From Pseudomonadota bacterium (GTDB lineage Bacteria; Pseudomonadota; Alphaproteobacteria; Rhizobiales; Devosiaceae), in contig JAEZFJ010000167.1 in NCBI GenBank assembly GCA_023437755.1, positions 1 through 7,735 of the forward strand: 7,735 nucleotides of DNA, given 5' to 3'. Under the pieces are notes generated by a model. The model saw nothing but the letters and a program-made list of their open reading frames with translations, searched no databases and had not been told where the DNA came from. Shown piece by piece: positions 1 through 5,942 of this stretch (positions are counted from its first letter, which is position 1; each line of letters begins with the position of its first letter). The position numbers and the translations under genes are program-made.

Positions 1-29
1 GGGCCGGGAGTGGTTCAGCGCGGATCGAT

Positions 30-1055
30 CTAGAGCAGGTTGCGGCCTTCGAGATAGGCGACCACAGCATCATAGTAGCGCTGCGTCATTTCGCTACGAC
101 CAGCCCAATTCTCCCATTCCTGCTGCGCGATGCGCCGGAACTTGGCACGCTCGTCGCCCGACCAGTTGATGATCTCGATATCGGGGTTGGCGCGAGCCTC
201 GGCGACGGCCTCGGCGTCCAGCTTGCGGACCGAATAGACGTGATCGAGGATGAACTGGTCCACCGAGGCGGTCAGCACCGCCTGAAGGTCCTCCGGCAGC
301 CCGTCCCAGACCTCCTTGTTGATCGAGATATCGATCAGCGGCAGCGAGTGGAAGCCGGGATAGAGCGGGTAATTGGCGATGTCGTTCATCCCGAGCGCCT
401 GGTTGGTGGCGAAGACAGTGTTGTCCGCCGCCTCTACGACGCCCTTGTCGAGGGCCGAGAAGATTTCCGAGCCGGGAAGCGATACCGGCGCTGCACCAGC
501 CTTGGAGAAGATCTCGAACACCATGCCTTCGGGGGCACGGAGCTTGACGCCCTGCAGGTCTTCCACGGTGCGGATGGGGACAGCTGCGACGAAGGCTTCC
601 GGCTCGGTCGCTGCGGCGCCGATGAAGTGCACGCCATAGGGCTCGACCAGCTCGGCGTAGAGTTCATGGCCCCCGCCCGACTGCATGAAGCCGATCAGCT
701 CGAAAGGATCGCTCCAGGCGCCGACCAGATTGCCCATCATGGCAAACGCCGGATCTTTGCCCGAGAAATAGCTCGGGTCGGTCAGATGTCCCTGGAGAAT
801 TCCGGCACCGACGGCATCGAGTGTATCGGTGTGAGGAACCACGGACCCGATCGGCAGTATCTCGATCTCGATTCGGCCGCCGGACAGCACGCCGACATTT
901 TCCGCCCACTTGGTCTTGTTGACGAAGCCGGGCTCCCCAGCCGTCTCTGAAGTCTGGAAGGTCCAGTTGTAGTCAGCCGCGAAGGCGGCACTCGTCATCG
1001 CCAAAATCGATGCCGATACGGCGACTGCCGAAGCAAATTTCTGTAGAACGGTCAC
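30..1055 (-). CDS. TRAP transporter solute-binding protein, TakP/DctP-type
   Basis: Periplasmic binding component of a tripartite ATP-independent (TRAP) transporter, 341 residues, close to the family's usual 320-370. Residues 1-26 form a signal peptide: Lys6, a hydrophobic stretch, then AFA before ADYNW. Family features seen in order are the GSVVPHTDTLDAVGAG segment (70-85), which resembles the ELVPGLQAADAAAAG segment of Rhodobacter TakP; GKDPAFAM (99-106); an SGGG stretch (126-129); KLRAPEG (171-177), whose Arg173 matches the conserved arginine that pairs with the substrate carboxylate in TRAP binding proteins; and GSEIFSALDKGVVEAAD (195-211). This points to the branch with alpha-keto-acid and mannitol/chloroaromatic-type binding proteins, so an organic anion ligand is likely; the exact ligand cannot be read. 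The start is GTG with a good ribosome binding site. The DctQ/DctM membrane subunits are not in the window and may follow beyond the left edge. The link to the polysaccharide genes is probably only positional. Confidence 0.93.
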   Translation of the reverse strand: MTVLQKFASAVAVSASILAMTSAAFAADYNWTFQTSETAGEPGFVNKTKWAENVGVLSGGRIEIEILPIGSVVPHTDTLDAVGAGILQGHLTDPSYFSGKDPAFAMMGNLVGAWSDPFELIGFMQSGGGHELYAELVEPYGVHFIGAAATEPEAFVAAVPIRTVEDLQGVKLRAPEGMVFEIFSKAGAAPVSLPGSEIFSALDKGVVEAADNTVFATNQALGMNDIANYPLYPGFHSLPLIDISINKEVWDGLPEDLQAVLTASVDQFILDHVYSVRKLDAEAVAEARANPDIEIINWSGDERAKFRRIAQQEWENWAGRSEMTQRYYDAVVAYLEGRNLL

Positions 1056-1061
1056 GGCTCA

Positions 1062-1068
1062 CTCCCTT
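1062..1068 (-). promoter_or_regulatory. Ribosome binding site of the TRAP gene (supports the GTG start)
   Basis: On the minus strand the sequence reads AAGGGAG, six bases before a GTG codon. No ATG sits at the natural signal-peptide start, so this Shine-Dalgarno match is the reason for choosing GTG at 1055 as the start. Confidence 0.75.
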
Positions 1069-1341
1069 TGATGCTGGTGTCGGTTTGAACGCGTGTGGGC
1101 ATCAACTCACCGCGTGCTGGTGGTGAACAATGCACGTATCAGCAGGTCATTCAACCGCTTACAGCCTGCAGACGTAGCCCTGATGGCGAGCCGGAGAAGC
1201 TGGACGCCTTTTGGGCGGGGGGGTGTGGCCACTGTCCGGCATGATCCTGAGCTGAGCCTCGTTCAAGCCGGTGCTATTTGCCCAGATGCCCTTAGCGCAC
1301 GCTTCAGGTAGCTGGGCGCGCGTCGTTTTGCGCCCGGTCGC

Positions 1342-1365
1342 GCGCGATAATTGGCGTTATCGCGC
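1342..1365. repeat. Perfect 9-bp inverted repeat, possible operator or terminator stem
   Basis: GCGCGATAA (1342-1350) and TTATCGCGC (1357-1365) are exact reverse complements around the 6-base loop TTGGCG. On the plus strand the stem is followed by ATTTTC, a poor T-run; on the minus strand GC-rich sequence follows. It lies about 290 bases upstream of the TRAP start and about 325 bases beyond the ligase/polymerase stop. It could be a regulator binding site for the TRAP gene or an RNA hairpin. One such match by chance in a GC-rich window of this size is not excluded. Confidence 0.4.
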
Positions 1366-1690
1366 ATTTTCAGGCGCGACGCTGGCTGCACGATCGGCTC
1401 GGCCGTCGTGGACAGACCGCAGCCTGGAGGAGGCAATCCAACGCCTTAAGATCCTGCCTCCTGCCGGGTCTACGCGGAGAATTTCAAGCGCCCGCGCAGC
1501 CAGATGACCTGGGGGCCCTCCAGATCCTCCCTACGCGAGAGGAGCAGATGCAATGCCAAGCCAGCGCAACACGACGAACGTCCTGTCGATCCGGTCGGCT
1601 TTCCCGCCGTAATGCGCCGGTTCGCGGACGAAGCCAGCATGCAGGTGTCCCATAGCTGCGCTCGCACGGCACGGGACGGGCTGAGCCGCC

Positions 1691-2917
1691 TCACTGGTCC
1701 CGCGACGCGCCGACACCGCTCTGATCCCCTCCGGCACCGCCCACAACGAAGATCACCAGGGTCGCGGCGGCATAGAAAACGGTCAGGTTCAGAATGCCAA
1801 ACATGGCGTTGGTGAGCCCCATCACAAAATAACCAGCAACCAAGGCAGCACTTACAACAACCAGACCTTTTCTGGTTTGCGGGTCGGGCGTGCGCAGGGC
1901 TTCCGCCAGGGGTGCAAGGAGAAACAGAAAATAGGCGATCAGCCCCAGAACGCCCCCGCTCGCTGCAAAATCGGCGAGATCGCTGTGAAGGTGCGGGGCG
2001 CCCTCGAAACGCACTGTGGCGCGGCTCGCTGCTGCCTCGACGAATTCGAAGGGGCCATGACCTACGACCGGTGAGGCCAGGAAGGCCTTCAGCCCTCCCT
2101 CGTACATCTGCAGGCGCTCCGACGTGGATTCGTCCGTTGGCAGACCGGTGCGGAGAACGTCAGCGATATCGGTCATGACGCGCTGCACACCAGAGGACTG
2201 CCCCGCCCCTGCGAGCCACGCTCCGATCAGAACAACGACCAGCAGCAGCGCACCTATGGCGAGATGCCGTAGTGAGATCAGGCGCACGACAACCCCGGCT
2301 AGAACAGCGGTGCCGCTCATCACGACGAGGGCGACCACTGCGCCCCTTGTTCCGGACAGCAACACCGCGACGGTCGCAAGCAGAGGGGCGAGCAGGAAGA
2401 GCCAGCGCCCCCGACCGCGCCCCGAGGCAGTTCCCAGGAGTGCAAGAAATCCCAAGGCGAGCGCCAGATCGGCGAAATGGATCGGATTGGCGACCGTTCC
2501 ACCGGCCCTTGTCGAGCCAGTGCTCGCGAATTCCACAGTGGCTATTGCGGCCGCCCCCGCGCTGCCGCACAGCGCCAGCACCGCGATCATGGCAGGTGAC
2601 GGGGCGTTGTGTCCGGCGCCTGCCCCCATCAGGGGTATCATGGCCACCAGTGGTACAACGAAAAGCAGGCCTGCCAGCCCGCCCGGCCCGCGGGCTGCAA
2701 TGGAATAAGCCACAGCAAGGAGGAACAACCCTGCCAAAGGCATCCAGATGGCGGAACGACCGATCAGGTCCAGTGCCGCCGGGCGCAACAGGAGCAGCGC
2801 CACCCCGCCGGCCGCCAGAAACAGGATATTGCCTGCCTCTGGCGCTACCGGAGCCATGGCAAGGGCAGCCACCAGCGCTGCGAGGAGGATCAAGGGGCTG
2901 GTTTTTTCAAGCGTCAT
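1691..2917 (-). CDS. O-antigen ligase / polysaccharide polymerase family membrane protein (Wzy_C-like)
   Basis: Integral membrane protein of 408 residues with about 11-12 hydrophobic segments, the usual size and topology of the WaaL ligase / Wzy polymerase superfamily. These enzymes act at the periplasmic face, moving undecaprenyl-diphosphate-linked glycans onto an acceptor (lipid A core, protein or a growing chain). Family signs are NPIHFAD (144-150), LSGTRGA (187-193) with the conserved Arg191 at the start of a membrane helix, and a large hydrophilic loop at about 238-318. That loop holds SERLQMY (266-272), VVGHGPFEF (284-292) and HLHSD (309-313), the site of the conserved histidine, before GGVLGLIAYF. 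Ligase and polymerase cannot be told apart from motifs alone. The ATG start has AGGA five bases upstream. It is the last gene of the probable operon, 60 bases after the phosphomannomutase. The last 15 or so residues are hydrophilic and probably cytoplasmic. Confidence 0.85.
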   Translation of the reverse strand: MTLEKTSPLILLAALVAALAMAPVAPEAGNILFLAAGGVALLLLRPAALDLIGRSAIWMPLAGLFLLAVAYSIAARGPGGLAGLLFVVPLVAMIPLMGAGAGHNAPSPAMIAVLALCGSAGAAAIATVEFASTGSTRAGGTVANPIHFADLALALGFLALLGTASGRGRGRWLFLLAPLLATVAVLLSGTRGAVVALVVMSGTAVLAGVVVRLISLRHLAIGALLLVVVLIGAWLAGAGQSSGVQRVMTDIADVLRTGLPTDESTSERLQMYEGGLKAFLASPVVGHGPFEFVEAAASRATVRFEGAPHLHSDLADFAASGGVLGLIAYFLFLLAPLAEALRTPDPQTRKGLVVVSAALVAGYFVMGLTNAMFGILNLTVFYAAATLVIFVVGGAGGDQSGVGASRDQ

Positions 2918-2936
2918 AGGGGTCCTGATCGTCTAT

Positions 2937-2950
2937 GGCTGGTGCCAGCC
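2937..2950. repeat. Short GC-rich hairpin between the phosphomannomutase and ligase/polymerase genes
   Basis: GGCTGG and CCAGCC pair around a two-base centre, in the 60-base gap between the two genes. No T-run follows, so it is not a classical terminator. It could be an mRNA processing or attenuation hairpin, or chance in GC-rich DNA. Confidence 0.25.
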
Positions 2951-2977
2951 CCCGCCGGAACGGGCGTGCCGCCGACA

Positions 2978-4399
2978 CTATCTCACCAGCGGCCCACCAC
3001 ATCCTTCCGAAGCACCCTGGCGCACCGCCTCGGCCGCTGTCCGCATCGCCCACTCCAGCAGTTCGGAGGCAATCTCGGTCGTCCTGCCCTCAACGTAGCA
3101 GCGGAGCTCCGGAGCATTCCCCGAGGCTCGGAAGTGCACCATGTCGCCCGAGCGAATGCGGAACTGCAGACCGTCTATGGTGCTCAGTGCGATAATCCCG
3201 TGGGGCTGAAAAATGGCCGCGGCATAGTCGGGCTCGTCATTCAGCCGCCGCAGGAACCTCCCGCTGCGTTCGGAGGGCACATCGGTCAGCCGGTCGGCCA
3301 GCGCATGCTGCAACGACAACGCCGCGACCAGACGGCCGACAGTCGTTCCCTGCTGCCGCGCCAGGCCCAGGACGGCAATCAGCGGCGTCAGGGCGTCGCG
3401 TGTCGGCAGGGGTGGAAGGCCAGCGACGCTATCGCCGACAAAGGTGCCGCCATTGGCCTCGAAGCCTACCGCGCCTGAGAGTCCGGCCATGCCCGCAAAG
3501 ACATAGGGGGAGCCTACCCGCGTGCGGACGACCTGCCTGAAATAGCCCGTGCGCTCGATACCGGAGTTCGACGTCACCGGCGTCACAACCGCCTGCGCAT
3601 CCAGGAAGCGTCCGGTGAGGAGCCCAAGCACGTCACCGCGCACGAAAGCTCCAGTGTCGTCCATCATCAGCGGCCGGTCGCCGTCGCCGTCGGCCGATAG
3701 GATCACGTCAAGCCCGTGTTCCTTCAGCCAGGGGGCCATCGGCGCGAACACGGCATCCCCGAAGGCTTCGGTGTCGACAGGTACGAACTCTTGTGTCCGG
3801 CCGCGGCGGACGATCTCCGCCCCCAGACCATTCAACACCTCGCCCACAAGATCGCGGGACACGGTGGAGTGCTCAAAGACACCGATGCGCATGCCCGCGA
3901 GGCTGGCCGGCTTCAACAGCGATATGCACCGCTGACGATAGCGGTCCAGCGCTGCAGTGTTGGCGTTCGCCACAGACCCCCGATGGTCCGGGACCGCGGC
4001 GGTGTCGAGTGCGGCCGCGATGCCGGTCTCGTCTTGCTTGGTGATCTCGCCTGCCGGCGTGTAGAACTTGAGCCCATTGCGGTCGGCCGGGATGTGGCTG
4101 CCGGTCACCATGACGGCCGCGGCACCCTGTGCGAGTGCCTCCAGCGCCAGCGCCGGAGTGGGCACCGCACCGCAATCCACCGGCTGGAAGCCTTCCGCAG
4201 CGATGGCGGCGATGCAATCCTCAGCTATAGCCGGGCTCGATGGCCTCAGGTCGCGGCCGACCAGGACCTTGCCCTGTTCCAGCTGCCCGGTCTTGCGCAG
4301 GTGTCGCAGGAACGCCGCCATGTAGCGGCGGGCCGGCTGTCCCTGGAGGTCAGTGACCAGGCCGCGCAGGCCGCTGGTCCCGAACTTGAGGCTAGTCAT
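2978..4399 (-). CDS. manB: Phosphomannomutase (alpha-D-phosphohexomutase family)
   Basis: Cytoplasmic enzyme interconverting mannose-6-phosphate and mannose-1-phosphate, 473 residues, normal length for the four-domain family. All functional loops are visible: FGTSGLRG (6-13); the active-site serine loop TGSHIPADRNGLKFY (99-113) with Ser101 as the phosphorylated residue; the metal-binding loop DGDGDR (237-242); the sugar-recognition loop FEANGG (313-318); and the phosphate-binding loop RASGNAPELR (424-433). The serine loop GSHIPADRNG differs from the TASHNP of the best-known members and fits the subgroup that includes rhizobial NoeK-like phosphomannomutases. The mannose assignment rests on this and on the upstream ManC-type gene; phosphoglucomutase or phosphoglucosamine mutase activity is less likely. 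The ATG at 4399 fits the conserved N-terminus, but the only nearby Shine-Dalgarno-like AAGG is just two bases away. The gene starts 46 bases after manC. Confidence 0.9.
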   Translation of the reverse strand: MTSLKFGTSGLRGLVTDLQGQPARRYMAAFLRHLRKTGQLEQGKVLVGRDLRPSSPAIAEDCIAAIAAEGFQPVDCGAVPTPALALEALAQGAAAVMVTGSHIPADRNGLKFYTPAGEITKQDETGIAAALDTAAVPDHRGSVANANTAALDRYRQRCISLLKPASLAGMRIGVFEHSTVSRDLVGEVLNGLGAEIVRRGRTQEFVPVDTEAFGDAVFAPMAPWLKEHGLDVILSADGDGDRPLMMDDTGAFVRGDVLGLLTGRFLDAQAVVTPVTSNSGIERTGYFRQVVRTRVGSPYVFAGMAGLSGAVGFEANGGTFVGDSVAGLPPLPTRDALTPLIAVLGLARQQGTTVGRLVAALSLQHALADRLTDVPSERSGRFLRRLNDEPDYAAAIFQPHGIIALSTIDGLQFRIRSGDMVHFRASGNAPELRCYVEGRTTEIASELLEWAMRTAAEAVRQGASEGCGGPLVR

Positions 4400-4445
4400 G
4401 CCCTTGCGACCCGCTTGACCGGCAGAGGAGTTGCGCTGACGAGAC

Positions 4446-5861
4446 TCATTGGCGGCCGAACTCGTCTTCTATGCGGATGATATCGTCCTCGCCCAGGTAC
4501 GAGCCGGTCTGTACTTCGATCAGCTCGAGTTCGATCTTGCCCGGGTTGGCAAGGCGATGGGTGCAACCCAGCGGAAGGTAGATTGACTGGTTCTCCGTAA
4601 GCATCGTCACCTTCCCGTCGATGGTGACCTCGGCCGTTCCGCGCACGACAACCCAGTGCTCGGAGCGATGATGGTGCTTCTGCAGGCTGAGCTTCTTGCC
4701 CGGCTTTACGAAGAGCTTCTTCACCTGAAACCGGTCCGACATCAGAATGGATGCGTATCCGCCCCACGGCCGGTAGCTGGTCTTGTGCGTCTCGGTCAGT
4801 GCCTTGGTGTGCTCCGCACCCCGCAAGCGCTTCGTCACAGCGCCCAGGTTTTGGGCTGCGCTGAGGCGGCTGACCAGCACTGCGTCTTCCGTGGCAATGA
4901 CTGCCACATCATCGAGCCCATCGACCACCACATGGGCAGAGTCGCTCACCACCAGAGTATTGGTTGAGTTCGACACATCGACGGGGCCGGATCTGGCGTT
5001 GCCGTTCGCATCGCGATCCTGTGCCTTCCAGACCGCGTCCCAGGCGCCGAGATCGGACCACTGAAAGGAGACCGGGATAACAGCCGCCCGATCGGTTCGT
5101 TCGAATATTGCATAATCCACCGAGATGTCCGGCGATTTGGCGAAGGCTTCGGTATCGAGGCGGGTGAAATCGAGATCGCGTTTAGCCAGTACCACCGCCG
5201 CGCCCGCAGCGGCATGAACGTCCGGAGCCAGCGCTTCGCACTCGGACAAGAAGAGCTTGGCCGGCAGCATGAACATGCCGGAGTTCCAGACGAAGCCACC
5301 TTCAGCGAGCATGCGCTCGGCCTCTGGCGCCACCGGCTTCTCCACGAAACGAGCTACCTTGTGCGTGCCGTTTCCCAGGCCTTCACCGACGGCGATGTAG
5401 CCATAGCCGGTTTCCGGCCAGGACGGGTTGATCCCAAAAGTCACGAGATAACCGTCGCGCGCGGCCGCCTGCGCGCGGTCGACCGCATGGAAGTAGTCGT
5501 CGTCGGCAGTCACCAGGTGATCAGACGGAAGGATATGAAGTACAGCCTCTTCGTCCTGCTGGAAGGCAGCGTGGGCAGCCGCCGCTATCGCCGCCGCCGT
5601 GTTGCGAGCAGACGGCTCTAGCAGGATCGTTTCCAGCGTAACGCCCTGCTCCTGCGCCTGGTCGGCGACGAGGAAGCGGTATTCGGCGTTGGTCACAATG
5701 ATTGGAGCAGTGTAGCGGGACTTGTCGCTGACACGGGACAGCGTCTGCTGAAACAGGCTGGAGCCGCCGATCAGATCAATGAACTGTTTAGGTCGCGCAC
5801 TGCGCGACATGGGCCAGAGGCGGGTTCCCTGTCCACCGGCAAGAATCACTGGGATGATCAA
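4446..5861 (-). CDS. manC: Mannose-1-phosphate guanylyltransferase / mannose-6-phosphate isomerase (bifunctional, type II)
   Basis: Cytoplasmic bifunctional enzyme making GDP-mannose from mannose-1-phosphate and GTP, and isomerising fructose-6-phosphate to mannose-6-phosphate; 471 residues, the usual length for the AlgA/XanB/ManC type. The N-terminal nucleotidyltransferase domain (about 1-285) has the signature LAGGQGTRLWPMSR (7-20), KQF (25-27), LPSDH (111-115), FVEKP (172-176), VWNSGMF (191-197) and WSDLGAWD (268-275). A linker leads to the C-terminal cupin isomerase domain (about 345-468) with RPWG (364-367), LSLQKHHHRSEHW (391-403), whose Gln, His and Glu residues are the expected metal ligands, THRLANPG (434-441) and EVQTGSYLGEDDI (449-461). 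Both activities look intact. The start is TTG, supported by a strong Shine-Dalgarno and by the signature starting seven residues in. It lies 81 bases after the sugar transferase and 46 before the phosphomannomutase. Confidence 0.96.
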   Translation of the reverse strand: MIIPVILAGGQGTRLWPMSRSARPKQFIDLIGGSSLFQQTLSRVSDKSRYTAPIIVTNAEYRFLVADQAQEQGVTLETILLEPSARNTAAAIAAAAHAAFQQDEEAVLHILPSDHLVTADDDYFHAVDRAQAAARDGYLVTFGINPSWPETGYGYIAVGEGLGNGTHKVARFVEKPVAPEAERMLAEGGFVWNSGMFMLPAKLFLSECEALAPDVHAAAGAAVVLAKRDLDFTRLDTEAFAKSPDISVDYAIFERTDRAAVIPVSFQWSDLGAWDAVWKAQDRDANGNARSGPVDVSNSTNTLVVSDSAHVVVDGLDDVAVIATEDAVLVSRLSAAQNLGAVTKRLRGAEHTKALTETHKTSYRPWGGYASILMSDRFQVKKLFVKPGKKLSLQKHHHRSEHWVVVRGTAEVTIDGKVTMLTENQSIYLPLGCTHRLANPGKIELELIEVQTGSYLGEDDIIRIEDEFGRQ

Positions 5862-5870
5862 CGTCAGGCG

Positions 5871-5878
5871 TCCTCTCT
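5871..5878 (-). promoter_or_regulatory. Ribosome binding site of manC (supports the TTG start)
   Basis: AGAGAGGA on the minus strand lies nine bases before the TTG codon at 5861-5859. No ATG or GTG occurs in frame nearby, and residues IIPVILAGGQGTRLWP directly after the TTG match the expected family N-terminus, so this site decides the start. Confidence 0.7.
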
Positions 5879-5942
5879 AAGAGCTTTAGGGCAGTACCGT
5901 ATGGCGCAGCCCACAGGCAAGTGTCGCAGTCTTCGGCGCCGC

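Larger units (their letters stand above)
1056..1690. other. 635-base intergenic region between the ligase/polymerase gene and the TRAP gene
   Basis: No convincing gene is present. Short open frames on both strands have Arg/Ser/Pro-rich translations typical of non-coding GC-rich DNA and lack ribosome binding sites. The region must contain the end of the upstream operon and probably the promoter of the TRAP gene, but I could not identify a convincing -35/-10 pair. It contains a perfect 9-bp inverted repeat (1342-1365), an 8-bp inverted repeat with a 19-base spacer (AGGAGGCA at 1428-1435, TGCCTCCT at 1455-1462) and a G/C-rich 8-bp stem with one wobble pair (1312-1319 with 1330-1337). A minus-strand frame near 1558-1596 weakly recalls Tn3-family transposases. 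No T-run terminator is seen directly after the ligase/polymerase stop codon. Confidence 0.6.

Noticed and set aside
1..29. Left-edge bases after the TRAP stop codon
   Set aside because: Too short to show a terminator or the start of a DctQ/DctM gene.
240..950. Long plus-strand open frame (236 codons) opposite the TRAP gene
   Set aside because: It lies entirely antisense to a clear TRAP binding protein, has a His/Arg/Asp-rich composition typical of antisense GC-rich frames, and shows no motif.
1263..1367. 34-residue minus-strand small ORF (MRDNANYRARPGAKRR onward) covering the 9-bp inverted repeat
   Set aside because: No Shine-Dalgarno sequence precedes the ATG, the residues are very basic as expected by chance in this composition, and I recognise no family.
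1428..1462. AGGAGGCA / TGCCTCCT inverted repeat with a 19-base spacer
   Set aside because: An 8-bp match at this spacing is expected about once or more by chance in a window of this size, and it has no T-run or supporting context.
1093..1507. Two overlapping plus-strand open frames in the intergenic region
   Set aside because: No Shine-Dalgarno sequence, Arg/Ser/Ala-rich translations and no recognisable family.
2609..3478. 289-codon plus-strand open frame across the ligase/polymerase and phosphomannomutase genes
   Set aside because: It spans two well-supported minus-strand genes and their gap. The translation is Gln/Arg/Pro-rich without any domain, so it is a shadow frame.
3716..4480. 254-codon plus-strand open frame opposite the phosphomannomutase
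   Set aside because: Antisense to a gene with all catalytic loops intact; low-complexity Arg/Ala-rich translation and no ribosome binding site noted.
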